A program made the position numbers and the translations under genes. Under the pieces are notes generated by a model. It saw nothing but the letters and a program-made list of their open reading frames with translations. It made no database searches and was not told where the DNA came from. 64,000 nucleotides of DNA from Myxococcales bacterium (GTDB lineage: Bacteria > Myxococcota > Bradymonadia > UBA7976 > UBA1532), in assembly GCA_020633515.1 (NCBI GenBank), contig JACKDM010000002.1, positions 62,001-126,000 of the forward strand. Direction: 5' to 3'. Shown piece by piece: positions 34,201 to 45,666 of this stretch (position 1 is the first letter of the stretch; every line of letters begins with the position of its first letter).

Positions 34201-37200
34201 CGCGGCGGGCGGCGTCGAGGGCGTCCTGCTGTTCGGTGGGGGGGGTGTCGGCGAGGCCGTCGAAGAGGCCGCGGGCGGCTTCGACCGAGGCGGGGTCGGC
34301 GGCGAGGGCGGCGAGCCAGGCTTCGCGGGCGAGGGGGCGGTCGCCGCGGGCGGCGAGGGCCCAGGCGCGGTCGCACCAGAGCTCGGCGCGGCGGCGGGGG
34401 GGGGCGTCGCCGGCGAGCAGGGTCTCGACGACGCCGAGGACGCGCTCGGGGCGCTGCTGCTCGCGGTAGAGGGCGAGGATGCAGCCGAGGAGCACGGGTT
34501 CGCCGAGGCCGGCGTCGACGGCCTTGTCGTAGGCCTGCATGGCGCGGTGGGCGCGGCCGAGGCGGTGCTGGAGGATGAGGCCGGCGGCGACCCAGGCGGC
34601 GCGTTTGGCCTGGGGGTCGTCGACGCAGTCGGCGAGCTTCTCGCGGAGGCGGGCGGCGGCCTCCCAGCGGCCGGCGCGCTCTTGCAGGTTGGCGAGGTGC
34701 TCGGTGGCGATGGCGCGGGTCGCGGGGTGGGCCATGGCGCCTTCGAAGTGGCGCATGGCGGGCTCGTCGTCGGCGACGGCGCGGAGCGCGCGGGCGCGGC
34801 GGAGGTGTTCTTCGGCGCGGGCGCGGCCGTCGTCGCCGGGGTCTTGCGGAGGGAGGGGGAGGACGCGGTAGAGCGCGGCGACGGCGGGCATGTCGCCGGC
34901 TTCGTAGAGGGCGTCGGCGTAGCGTTGCGCGGCTTCGGTGTCGTCGGGGAGGGCGCGGTGGGCGGCGGCGAGCCAGCCGAGGGCGGCGTCGTGGTCGCCG
35001 CGGGCGCGGGCGTGGCGGGCGCGGGCGCGGTGCAGCTCGGCGAGGAGCGGGCGGAGGCCGGCGGCGTCGGTGGGGTCGGCGTTGATGCGGGCGTCGAGGG
35101 CGTCGGCGAGCGGGGTGAGGGTGGCGGTGGGGGCGTCCTGGGCGATGGCGAGCGCGGCGCGGCCGGCGAGGGCGGCGGCGTGGTCGGGGGCGGCGGCGAG
35201 CGCGCGGTCGAAGGCGCGGCCGGCGGCGTCGGCGTCGCCGTTGCGGTCGCGGTGGATGACGGCGAGCTCGCAGAGCAGGTCGGCGCGGGCGCGGGGTTCG
35301 CGGGCGGTGCGGATCCGGGCTTCGAGCTGTTCGGCCATGAGCGCCCAGTCTTCCTGGCGGGCGGCCTGGCGGGCGACGGCCTTCTGGGCTTCTTTGTGGC
35401 CGGGGGCCTCGGCGAGCACGGTGCGCCAGAGGTGTACGGCGCGGGCGCCGTCGCCCATGTTGGTGAGCTCGCGGGCGCCGTCGACGAGGGTGGCGAGGCG
35501 CTCGGCGCCGACGGCGAGGCCGGCGAGGCGCTCGGTGGCGTCGACGAGGCCCTGGCCGTCGTGGGCCTGGGCGCAGAGGGCGCGGAGGCGGCGGATCGCG
35601 TCGAGGCGGGTGGCCTGCTCGGCGACGAGGCGGCGGATGACGGCGATGGCTTCGTCGGGGCGGTAGAGGCGGTCGGCGTGCAGCTCGGCGAGCGCGAGCG
35701 CCCAGCGGGCGACGACGTCGGGGTGGTCGGGGGCTTCGCCGGGGGCGGCGACGAGCGCGGGGCCGACGCGGCGGTGCAGCTCGGCGAGGGGGCCGTACTG
35801 GCGGCGGGCGCGCTGGAGGGCGGCGACCTCGCGGGCGAGGTCGAGGTCGTCGGGGCAGAGCTCGAGGGCGCGGCCGAGCGCGGAGAGGGCCTTGCGGGGG
35901 TCTTGCAGGTGGTCGCGGGCGGTGCGGCCGACGAGGGTGAGGACGCGGGCGAGGCGGGCCTTGGGGGCGACGGCGATGGCGCGCTCGGCGCAGGCGACGA
36001 GCTCGGCGTGGGCTCCGGCGATGGCGGCGCGGGTGGCGAGGAGCTCGAGGAGGTCGAGGTCGGCGGGTTCGGCGCGGGCGACCTCGGCGAGCAGGTGGAA
36101 GGCTTCGACGGGGCGGCCGAGGCGGCGGTGGAGGAGCTCGGCGCGGCGGCGCACGAGGGCGCGGCGGTCGGCGGCGGTGGTGCGCTCGATGCGGCGGGCG
36201 AGGGCTTCGTCGAGCGCGGCCCAGGCGCGGCGGGCGGTGAGGCTCGCTTCGAGGGCGGCGAAGGCGTCGGCGTCGGCGGGGCGGGCGTCGAGGATGCGGC
36301 GCCAGGCGGCTTCGGCGCCCTCGGGGTCGGCGAGGCGGGTGGCGCGCAGGGTGGCGAGCTCGCGGAGGAGCTCGATCTGGCGGGGGCCGTCGGCGGCGGC
36401 GATCTGGCGTTCGAGCGCGGCGGCGAGGGGGGCGGGGTCGTCGGCGCGGCGGAGGAGGTCGAGGCGCTCGTCGACGAGGTCGGCGTCGCCGGGGGCGAGC
36501 TTGTCGAGCTTGCGGAGCACGGCGGCGGCGCGGAGCTGTTCGCCGAGGGCCTTCCAGCCGTCGGCGGCGGCGCGGTAGAGCGCGAGGCGGTGGGCGGGGG
36601 TCTCGGCCCAGCCGGCTTCTTCTTCGTAGAAGGCGGCGAGCGCGCGGCGGTCGCCGAGGGCTTCGAGCGCGGCGCGGGTGCCGGCCTCGCCGGGGTCGAG
36701 CACGAAGGCGCGCTTGAGGGTTTCGAAGGCGGCGGCGGGCTGGCCGAGGGGGCCGGCTTCGAGGTCGGCGAGCGCGCGCAGCACGGGGACGCGCTCGCGG
36801 GGGCCGTCGGCGTTTTCGAGGGCGTGGCGGAGGACGCGCTCGACGAGGCCCCAGGCGTCGAGGCTGTGGGCCATGCGGTGGGTGGCGTCGCGGATGTCGG
36901 GGTCGAGGGGGCGCAGCTCGGAGGCGAGCAGGTATTGGGCGAAGGCGTCGTCGTCGCGGCCGCGGGCTTCGAGGGCGCGGCCGAGGCGGTAGAGGAGCGC
37001 GGCGCGGTCGGCGTCGCTCTTGAGGCCGCGGGCGCGGGCGTCGAAGAGCTCGATGAGCGCGGGCCAGCGGTCGAGGGCGTCGGCGAGGCGCAGCAGCTCG
37101 GCTTCGACGCGGGCGGGGGCGGCGGGGTGTTCGAAGGCGCGGGCGTAGAGCGCGAACGCGGCGTCGGGGCGGCGGCGGCGGCGCTCGTCGATCTCGGCGG

Positions 37201-40200
37201 CGCGCACGAGGCGCTCGGCGCGGCGGCGGGGGTCGGCGTCGGCGGCGGCGATGAGGACCTCGGCGAGCGCGGCCCAGCGGGCGGGGTCGTCGATGCGCTC
37301 GGCGAGGGCTTCGAGGCGGTCGAGCGCCTCGCGGTCGGCGGGGTCGAGGGCGCAGGCGGCCTGGACCTGGGCGAAGGCGCCGTGCAGGTCGCCGGCGCGC
37401 TCGGCGCGGACGTCGGCGGCGTCGAGCATGAGCGCGCGCTGCTCGTGGGGGTCGGTGGCGCGGCCGGCGGCGCGGGCGAGGGCGTCGGCGTAGGCGGGCC
37501 AGCGGCGGGCGGGGCCGGCGAGGCGGGCGAGCGCGTCGAGCAGGTCGGGGGCGACGTCGTCGGCGAGCTGGTGGGCGCGGCGCCAGCATTCGAAGGCGGT
37601 GGCCTCGTCGCCGCGGGCCTCGACGCGGCGGGCGGCGTCGCTGACGCGGGCGACGGCGGCGGCGGGTCCTGGCGGATGAGGGCGTCGAGCGCGCGGAACA
37701 TGTCGAGCGGGCGGCCGTGCTCGGCGTGGAGGCGGACGAGCGCGAGCAGGGCGTCGCGTCGTCGGGCACGGCGGCGACGACGCGCTCCCAGGCGGCGGCG
37801 GCGGCGTCGGGGTCGGCGAGGCGGTCTTCGGCGAGCGCGGCGAGGTCGCGTTCGAGCGCGGGGCGGCGGGCGGCGGGGCTGCGCTCGATCTCGGCGGTGA
37901 GCGCGGCGGCGGCGGTGGCGGGTCGTCTTCGGCGAGCGCGAGGCGGCGCACCTCGGCGAGCGGGGCAGGGTCGTGGTAGGCGTGCTCGGCGACGGCCTGC
38001 CAGGCGGTGATCGCGGCGGCGGTCTCGCCTTGCGCTTCGAGGAGGCGGGCGCGGCGTTCGAGCGCGATGCGCTTCTGGGCGCCGGAGGCGCGGCGCGGCG
38101 AGGCGGCCCACATGAGGAGCGCGACGGCGTCGGCGCCGCGGCCTCGGCGTCGCGGGCGAGGCTTCGAGGGCCTCGGGTCGTCGGGTCGGCCTCGGCGACG
38201 ACGCGCCAGCCGTCGAGCGCGCCTTTGGGGTCGGCGAGGGGCCCGCGCAGAGGCGGGCGAGGCGGCGGGCGAGCTCGACGCGGTCGCGGCCGGTGAGCGC
38301 GGGGAGGCGGCGGGCGGCGAGCGCGCGCAGCGCCAGTCTCGCGCTCGTCGGCGAGGCGCAACAGCTCGTCGAGGGCCTTCGTCGTCGGGGCGCACGGCGA
38401 GGGCGGCGTCCCAGGCTTCGGCAGCGCGGCGGGGGTCGCCGAGGCGCAGCTCGGCGATGACGGCGGCCTCGCGGGCAAGCCGAAGCGCTCGTCGGCGTCG
38501 GCGGTGGTGCCTGTCGGCGCCAGAGCAGGCGCCAGACGGCGGCGTCGTCGCCGCGGCGGGTCTCGATGCGGATGAGCGCGGCGAGCGCCTCGGGTCGTCT
38601 TCGGCGACGGCGAGCACGGCCTGCCATGCCTGGGCGGCGTCGCCCTGGCGGTCGGTGTGTCGGTCGGCGAGGCGGGCGATCTCGCGGAGCAGCGGGGGCG
38701 GTCGGCGGCGGGCGCGAGCGCGGCGAGGCGGTCGAGCGCGGCGGCGAAGCGCAGCGTCGTCGCCGGTGCGGCGGGCGAGCGCAGCGAGCGCGGCGGCGGG
38801 CCTCGGGGTCGGCGGGGCGGGCCTCGACGAGCATGAGGAGGCCGACGGTGAGCGCGGGGCTCGTCGACGGGTCGGCCTCGGCGAGCGCGACGAGGCGTCG
38901 ATGACCTCGACCGCTCGTCGTCGTCGATCGCGGCGCCGCGGAGCAGGCGGCGGGCGAAGGCGATCGCGGCGGGGCGGTCGGCGGCGGCGGCGTGGAGCGC
39001 AAACAGGCGGCTGCGGGTGGCGGGGCCGGCGGCCTCGGCGATGGGGCGAGCCAGCGGGCGGCCTCGGCGGGCGGCCGGCGGCTTCGTGCAGGGCGGCGAG
39101 GACGAGGCGGCCTTCGATGGCGGGCTCGCTGCGGGCTTCGAGGGCGCGGACGGCGGCGGCGGCGCTCGACGGGGGCGCCGGAGCCGCCGCGGGCGCGGAG
39201 CCAGGGTTCGAGCGCGGCGAGGGCCTCGGCGTCGGCGGGTCGTCGTCGAGGACGCGGGCGTGGCAGGCGGCGGCGCCGTCGGGGTTGCCGAGGCGGGCGC
39301 GGGCGCGGGCGAGGGCGCGGAGCCAGCCGCAGGCGCGGGCGAAGTCGCGGGGGGCCGAGCTCGTCGGCGAGCGCGGCGTCGAGGAGCTCGGCGGCGGCGC
39401 GGGTGGTCGGCGGCGTCGGCGGCGGCGAGGGCCTCGGTGAAGGCTTTTCGTCGCGGGGTTGCAGGTCGAGCAGGCTTGAAGGCCCACAGCGCGCCGCGAG
39501 GGTCGCCGTTGTCGCGGGCGAGGCTGGCCGGCGCGGCGGAGCGCGGTGACGCGGAGGGCGTCGGGGAGCGGGCGTTCGCCGGCGCGGCGGAGCCACTGGA
39601 AGGCGGCGGCGGGGCCGGCGTGGGCTTCGATCTGGTCGGCGGCGCGGAGGTAGAGGTCGCCGTCGTCGGGGCGCAGTCGGCGGCGCGCACGAGCGCGAGG
39701 CCGGCGTCGCGGTCGTGGCGCAGGTCGAGGTGGAGCGCGGCGAGCTCGAGGAGCGCGCGGGCGGCCTCGCGGGGGTCGGCGGCGGCGGCGGCGCGGCGGC
39801 GGAGGCCGGTCTCGATGACTTCGAAGGCGCGGGGGTCGCCGACGAGCGCGCCGAGCATGGAGAAGGCGTCGTCTTCGACGGTGGCCTCGCCGAGCCGGCG
39901 CAGCGCGGCGCGGAGGGCGTCGTAGGCGCCGAGCGGGTCGTCGAGGTGTTCGCGGCGGAGGCGGGCCTGATCGACGAGGAGCGGGCGGCGGGCGGCGTCG
40001 TCGGCGGCGACGCGGATCCGCAGGCCGAGGAGGCGGTCGACCATGGCGTAGTCGCCGGCGCGGCGGTAGAGGCGCTCGCCGGCTTCGAGGTAGCGGGGCT
40101 CGCGGGGGGCGAGGCGGAAGGCTTCGACGTAGCGGGCCATGGCGCGCTCGGTGTCGCCGAGGCGCTGTTCGAGGATCTCGCCGGCGCGGTGGAGGAGCGC

Positions 40201-41330
40201 GGCGCGGCGGCCGTCGTCGCTCTGGAGGGCGGCCTCGTCGCTGAGGAGCGCGGCGAGCTCGACCCAGCGGCCGTGCTTCGTGCAGATCTCGGCGATGGCA
40301 TCGAAGGCATGGGATCGGCCGGTGCGTCTCATGCCTTCGATGGCATCGGTGGGATCGATGGCATCGGCGGCGGCGGCGCGGTAGAGGTCGAAGGCGCGGG
40401 CGGGGTCGCGGAGCACGTCTTCGGCGTGGCGGGCCTGGCGGAGCCGGTCGGGGCCGCGGCCGCCGGCGCGGCGGGCGAGGAGCGCCTGACTGCGGGCGGG
40501 CTCCTTGAGGGCGTCGTAGACCTCGACGAGCGCGTCGACGAGCGCGGGCTCGCCGCTCTCGGCGCGGCGGGCGAGGGCGTCGAGGCGGGCGCGCACCTCG
40601 GCTTCGCGGCGCGGGTCGTAGACGAGCGCCTGATAGAGCAGGGCGGGGCGCGGTGGGGGCGCCGGCCTGCTCGGCGAGGTGGGCGGCCTCGTAAGCAGCG
40701 CGGCCTTGCGTTCGAGGTCGCGGCTGTGGGTGGCGGCGGCGGCGAGCACGTCGACGGCGGCGTCGGGCATCGGCGCGGGCGAGGAGGCGGGCGAGCGCGG
40801 CGGGCCTCTTCGTCGTCGGGGGTCTCTTGCAGGTGGGCGGCGAGCGGGCGCTGCACGCGGTCGAGCTCGGGCGCGCCGGCGTCTTCGGCGGCGGCGATGA
40901 GGTGGCGGCGGGCGGCGGGGGCGTCGCCGAGCTTCTCGGCGCAGAGGCGGGCGGCTTCGAGGCGGAGGCGGCAGCGCTTGCGGGCGTCGCGCAGGCCCTC
41001 GGCGCGGGCGGCGATGAGCGCGACGGCCTCGGCGTAGCGGCCGCCTTGTTTGAGCCCGGAGACCCAGCGCTGCATGAGGCGGCCGTCGCCGCTCTCGCGG
41101 GCGAGGCGTTCGAGGCGGCGGAGCGCGTCGTCGGCGCCTTGCGGGGCGGCGCCGGCGGCCTCGACGTAGGCGTCGGCGGCGGCGAGCGCGTCGCCGAGGC
41201 GATCGAAGTGCACGTCGCCGATCTCGATGAGCTTCCAGGCCCGGACCCGGGGGTCGGCGAGGCCCTCGGCCTCGCTGCGCAGCGCTTCGACCACGCGGCG
41301 CCAGCGCGCGGTCTCTCGGGGGTCTTGCAT
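31289..41330 (-). CDS. giant TPR protein (~3350 residues), frame broken at many points
   Basis: From ATG 41330 (MQDPRETARWRRVVEALRSE, ribosome site GGAG) to stop 31289 the coherent sequence is a continuous array of TPR-like helical hairpins of about 34-40 residues, for example AARRHLIAAAEDAGAPELD and LLYRLGRALEARGRDDDAF. Coherent protein is found in one frame 41330-40800, a second 40640-39690, a third 37680-33560, and the second again 33560-32850; between 39690 and 37680 it switches every few dozen codons. The last ~550 residues are acidic low-complexity. No signal peptide, so a cytoplasmic scaffold is likely. The stop overlaps the start of the peptidase-barrel gene, so the two form one unit. 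A -10-like TAGATT lies at 41362-41357 on the minus strand. Confidence 0.75.
31425..32160 (-). repeat. acidic and Ser/Glu/Ala repeats encoding the C-terminus of the giant TPR protein
   Basis: Two minisatellites: at 31425-31560 units of 18-36 bases encode D-A-D-A-I-D-L-D-A-D-A-L-D-L; at 31945-32135 units of 9-18 bases encode S-E-A-S-E-P-S-E-A. Between them short I-D-P-x-A-I-D-P units occur in a shifted frame. Confidence 0.75.
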
Positions 41331-41496
41331 CGGCACTCCGCCAGAGGACGGTCGGCAATCTACCGCAACGCCGGGGCGCGTGTGTACCCGAGCCGGGGCG
41401 GGCGGCGGCGGTTTTCGGTCGGCCGCGGAGGGGTGGGATGCCGGCGGGGCATGGCATGGCGCGATGGCATCGTCGGGGGCGTGATCGCGGGCGGCG

Positions 41497-41525
41497 TTGT
41501 CCTGGGGGTGCGTTCGGGCTAGCGT
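41497..41525 (+). promoter_or_regulatory. leaderless-type promoter of the M16-like gene
   Basis: TTGTCC (41497-41502), 17-base spacer, TAGCGT (41520-41525), then eight bases to ATG 41534. The expected transcription start falls on or next to the ATG. Confidence 0.55.
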
Positions 41526-41533
41526 GCGCGGCC

Positions 41534-43988
41534 ATGACTGCCTCGTCCTTCGTCGAAGTCGCCCGCCGCGCCGCGCTCGGCGCGCTCCTCGCTCTGCTCG
41601 TGGGCTGCGGCGCGACGCCGCCGCCGATGCCCGATCCGGGCGCCGAAGACACCGTCGATCGGGTGCTGCGCCTCGACAACGGGCTGGTGCTGCACGCGCT
41701 CCCCGATCCGGGCGCGCCGGCGGTGACGGTCGAGCTGTGGCTGGCGGCGGGGGCGATGCACGCGCCGGATGGCGCGCCGGGGGTGGCGCTGGTCGAGGCG
41801 CTGGCGGCGGAGGCGCTGGTGGCGCGGACGCTGGCGCCGCTCGGGGGGCGGGCGGAGGCGTGGGTGCAGGCCGAGGCGGCGGTGATCGCGGCGACGGTGG
41901 CGGCGGCGCATCTGCGGCTGGCGTTGGACGCGCTGGCGGCGGCGGCGCAGGGCGGGGCGACGGCGCAGGATCGGGCGGCGGCGGCGGCGCGGCGGAGTCG
42001 ATGGCGGCGGCGGCAGGCCGGGATCCGGCGCGGGCGGCGCTGCGGCGGTTGATCGGGGAGGCGTGGGGCGGGCATCCGGCGGGGCGGCCGCTGTTCGGGG
42101 CGGCGGACGAGGCGGCGGGCGGGTCTTTCGGCGGCGCGGTGGCGGCCGGCGGGGCGGCGCTGGTGGCGAGCGGGGCGACGGCGGGGTTCGTGACGGCGGC
42201 GGAGGGGGCGTTCGGGGGTGGTCAGGCGCGGTGAAGGCGGCGGGCGGGCGCCGGTGGTGGAGAGCGCGGGTGGTGGTCGATCCGGCGCCGGGCGGGGGCG
42301 CGGATCGGGCTGGCGTGGCCGGTGACGGTGGCGACGCCGGGGACGCGGCGGCGCTGGATCTGCTGGCGCGCTCTTGGTGCAGGACAGGGCGGCGCCGCTG
42401 CCAGCGGCGCTGGCGCGGGCGGGCTGCGGCGCGGGCAGAGCGTTCGTGCACGCGCCGGGGCTTCGGGCTGCTGGTGGTGCTGGTCGAGGCGCGGACGCGG
42501 ACGCGCTGTGGGACGCGACGTGGCGGGGGTCGAGGCGCTGGGGCGGGCGGCGCCGCCGCCGGGGAGCCAGGCGCGGGCGGTGGACGCGATCGACGCGGCG
42601 CTGCGCGATCCGCGGCGCAGGGCTCAAAGCGCTGCGCTGGCCGGATGACGCCGACGGGCAGCAGTACCGGGCGGCGCTGGCGGCGCGGGCGGGGAGGCGA
42701 TCGCGGCGCAGGCGCGGGGCTGCTGCGGCCGGAGGCGGCGGTGGCGATCGTGTCGGCGCTGGTGCCGGGCGAGCGCGACGCGGCGGCGTGGGGGCGCAGC
42801 CGCGGCGCGGGCGGGGTGGGGAGGCGCCGCCGCTGCCGGCGGGGGTGACGCTGGCGGTGGTGCCGTCGCCGCGGCGCGATCGGGCGGCGATCCACCTGCG
42901 GGTCGCGGCGGGGCAGGCGACGGTGCCCGATCCGCTGCTCGGGGCGGCGCAGATCGCGGCGCAGGCGCTCGGGGCGCCGCTCGCGGGGGCGACGCCGACG
43001 GTGACGCTGGGGCCGGAGGGTTGTCGGTGGCGGTCGCGGTGCCGGCGGCGCGGCTCGGCGACGCGCTCGAGCTGCTGGCCGATCGCGTGATGCGGCCGCA
43101 GTGGGCGCCGGCGACGGTGGAGCGGGCGCGGCGGCGGCGGGGGCGGCGCGGGGTCGAGCGGGCGGACGCGGCGGCGCGGGCGCGGGGATCGCGGTGGCGC
43201 GGGCGGCGGCGGCGCGGGGGTGATGCTGCCCGAGCGGAGGCGGTCGACGCGGGGTCGAGGCGAGCGCCGCCGGCGGGGTGGGGCGTGGTACGACGCGTTC
43301 GTGACGCACGCGCCGCTGCGGTTGACGGTGGCGACGGGCGAGCCGGCGCCGACGGTGACGCGGGCGGTCGCGGCGGCGTTCGCGGGCGATCGGCGGCCGG
43401 TCGCGATGCGGGCGCTGCGGCTGCCGGTCGAGGGCGAGGCGAGGTGGCCGCGGAGGCGTCGCGTTCGGTGGTGCGGGCGGCGACGGGCGCGGGCGCGGCG
43501 TGGCGCGGGTGTGGCCGGTGGGGAGCGCTCGACGACGGCGCGTGGCGGGGGTGGAGCTGGCGCTGGCGCTGTTCGCCGAGGCGGCGGCGGGGGAGGGGTC
43601 GCGGTCGAGGTGGAGCTGCGCGCGGGGCGACCAGGGGCACGCGCTGGTGCTCGTCGCCGGGGCGGCGGGGCCGGTGCGGGCGGCGGTGGGCCGGCTCGAC
43701 GCGGCGATCGACAAGCTGGCGCAGGTGCCGCCGACCGTCGAGGCGCTGGCGGCGGCGGTGGGGCCGCTGGTCGGGCGGCGGGCGGTCGCGCTGCGGCAGC
43801 CGGAGGGCGTCGCGGCGTTCGTCGCGGGGCACGGCGAGGGCGGGCGCAGCTTCGTCGGCGCGCAGGCGCTCGCGCAGTGGCGGGCGGCGATCGAGCGGGC
43901 GCGGGCGGTCGAGGTCTTCGAGGCGGCGCGGGTGCATCTGCCGGCGGCGGCGCGGATCGACGTGCAGGTGGCGCCGGTCGAGGGGTGA
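41534..43988 (+). pseudogene. M16 peptidase-like lipoprotein, inactive type, frame broken repeatedly
   Basis: A lipoprotein signal (ARRAALGALLALLVGC) leads to LRLDNGLVLHALPDPGAPAV and VTVELWLAAGAMHAPDG, the start of an M16 (pitrilysin/processing peptidase) domain. The expected inverted zinc motif HxxEH is replaced by GVALVEALAAEAL, so the protein is of the non-catalytic kind. The frame is lost near 41990. Further M16 pieces appear in other frames: VTLAVVPSPRRDRAAIHLRV (42850-42910) for the second half, LSVAVAVPAARLGDALELLA (43020-43085), and the C-terminal part from 43500 to the stop at 43988. About 818 residues if the shifts are repaired. Either a decayed gene or one with several read errors. 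Confidence 0.7.
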
Positions 43989-43997
43989 GCATGGCCG

Positions 43998-44026
43998 CTG
44001 CAATCGCGGGGCGTTTGTGCTAGATG
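43998..44026 (+). promoter_or_regulatory. leaderless-type promoter of the FGase-PrmA gene
   Basis: CTGCAA (43998-44003), 17-base spacer, TAGATG (44021-44026), then eight bases to ATG 44035, the same geometry as at 41525 and 59623. Confidence 0.5.
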
Positions 44027-44034
44027 CGCCGCCC

Positions 44035-45666
44035 ATGACATCGCCCTACCGCATCATCGGGGATCCCGCGCTCGTGCGCGGGCCGTTCATCTTCACCTGC
44101 GAGCACGCGAGCAACCGCCCGGTCGGGGTCACGCCGAGCGCCGAGGATCAGGCGCTGCTCGACGAGCACTGGGGCTACGACATCGGCATCGCGCGCGTCT
44201 GCGAGCGCCTCGCCGAGCTGTGCGACTCGGTCGCGGTGCTCTCGGAGTTCAGCCGCCTCGTCATCGATCCCAACCGCCCGCTCGACCACGAGACGCTCGT
44301 CGTGGAGAAGTGCGGTGACCAGCCGGTCTCGTTCAACCGCGACCTCTCGCTCGCCGAGATGAAGCACCGCATCGAGGCGCTCTACGTGCCCTACCACGAC
44401 GCCGTCGACCGCACCGCGCGCGCCCGCCTCGCCCGCGGGCCGGCGCACCTCGTCTCGATGCACAGCTTCACGCCCGAGTGGTTCGGCGCGAAGCGGGCGA
44501 TGGAGATCGGGATCTTGTTCGACGAGCACGTCGTTCACGCCGAGCGGATCGAGGCGGCGATGAAGGCCGAGGGCTTCGCGGTGGCGCTCAACGAGCCGTA
44601 CTCGGGCATGGCGTCGCTGTTCGTCTATTCGATCCTGCGGCACGGGCGGGCGAACGGGGTGCCGTTCATCGAGATCGAGGTGCGCAACGACCTGATCCGG
44701 GAGCCGGCGATGGCCGATCGGGTGGCGGAGCGGATCGCGCGGGCGCTCGAGGTCTTCGCGCCGGGGGCGGGGAGCGTGGAGGGGGAGGTGGTCGCCGACG
44801 AGCGGCCGTGGTGGCAGGTGCGCTTCGAGGTGCCGGTCGAGCTGGCCGACGCGGCGGCGTGGCTGCTCGCCGAGGGGCTCGATCTGCCGGTCGAGGTGCA
44901 GGACGACAGCACGATGCACAAGGCGGGGAGCGCCGATCCGGCGGTGGTGATCGGGCTGCCGTCGGCGCCGCCGGAGGACATCGAGGCGCGGATCAGCGAC
45001 GTGCTCGCGCAGCTCGGGCTGCCGCCGGCGGCGGTGCAGACGCGGCGGCGGACCGACAACACCTGGCGCGACGGGTGGAAGGCGTTCTTCCGCGGGGCGC
45101 GGCTCTCGGAGCGGATCGCGGTGCATCCGCCGTGGGAGCAGCCGCCGGCGGCGGTGCCGGCCGCGGTGGTGATCGATCCGGGCATGGCGTTCGGGACGGG
45201 GACCCACGAGACGACGCGCGGGGTGATGAAGGCGCTCGACGACGTGCTGGCGGCGGGGGGGCCGACGGCGGTGCTCGACGTGGGCTGCGGGTCGGCGATC
45301 CTGTCGATCGCGGCGGCGCTGCTGGGGCATCGCGCGGTGGGGGTGGAGATCGACGACGTCGCGCTCGACAACGCGCGGCGCAACGTGGCCCGCAACCGGG
45401 TGGGTGATCGGGTCGAGCTGGTGCTCGGCTCGGCGGACGCGGTCGGCGAGCGCTTCCCGGTGGTGGTCGCCAACATCCTCGCGACGATCCTGATCGAGAT
45501 CGCGCCGCAGATCGCGGGCCGCTGCGCGCCGGGGGGCACGCTGATCCTGTCGGGGCTGCTGGCGAACCAGTTCGAGGCGGTGCGGGCGGCCTATGGCGGC
45601 TTCGATCTCGTCGAGCGCCGCGAAGAGGGCGAGTGGGTGATCCTGGTGCTGCGGGCGCCGGCGTGA
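44035..45666 (+). CDS. prmA: fusion of N-formylglutamate amidohydrolase and ribosomal protein L11 methyltransferase
   Basis: The 543-residue protein joins two enzymes in one intact frame. Residues about 10-240 are N-formylglutamate amidohydrolase family (PF05013): FTCEHASNRP (22-29), GYDIGIARVCERLAEL, EFSRLVIDPNRPL and SMHSFTP, which carry the metal-binding His/Glu residues. Residues about 255-543 are PrmA, which trimethylates ribosomal protein L11 with S-adenosylmethionine: IDPGMAFGTGTHETT (380-394), LDVGCGSAILSIAAALLG (SAM site), VVANILATILIEIAP and LSGLLANQ. Both sets of motifs look complete. Gene start at 44035 is set by sequence and promoter. The stop overlaps the start of rsmE (GTGA), so the pair is coupled. 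Confidence 0.9.
   Translation: MTSPYRIIGDPALVRGPFIFTCEHASNRPVGVTPSAEDQALLDEHWGYDIGIARVCERLAELCDSVAVLSEFSRLVIDPNRPLDHETLVVEKCGDQPVSFNRDLSLAEMKHRIEALYVPYHDAVDRTARARLARGPAHLVSMHSFTPEWFGAKRAMEIGILFDEHVVHAERIEAAMKAEGFAVALNEPYSGMASLFVYSILRHGRANGVPFIEIEVRNDLIREPAMADRVAERIARALEVFAPGAGSVEGEVVADERPWWQVRFEVPVELADAAAWLLAEGLDLPVEVQDDSTMHKAGSADPAVVIGLPSAPPEDIEARISDVLAQLGLPPAAVQTRRRTDNTWRDGWKAFFRGARLSERIAVHPPWEQPPAAVPAAVVIDPGMAFGTGTHETTRGVMKALDDVLAAGGPTAVLDVGCGSAILSIAAALLGHRAVGVEIDDVALDNARRNVARNRVGDRVELVLGSADAVGERFPVVVANILATILIEIAPQIAGRCAPGGTLILSGLLANQFEAVRAAYGGFDLVERREEGEWVILVLRAPA

Noticed and set aside
30931..43992. 4353-codon minus-strand open frame
   Set aside because: It mixes antisense of the M16 gene with parts of the TPR gene read partly out of frame; coherent TPR sequence switches frames within it.
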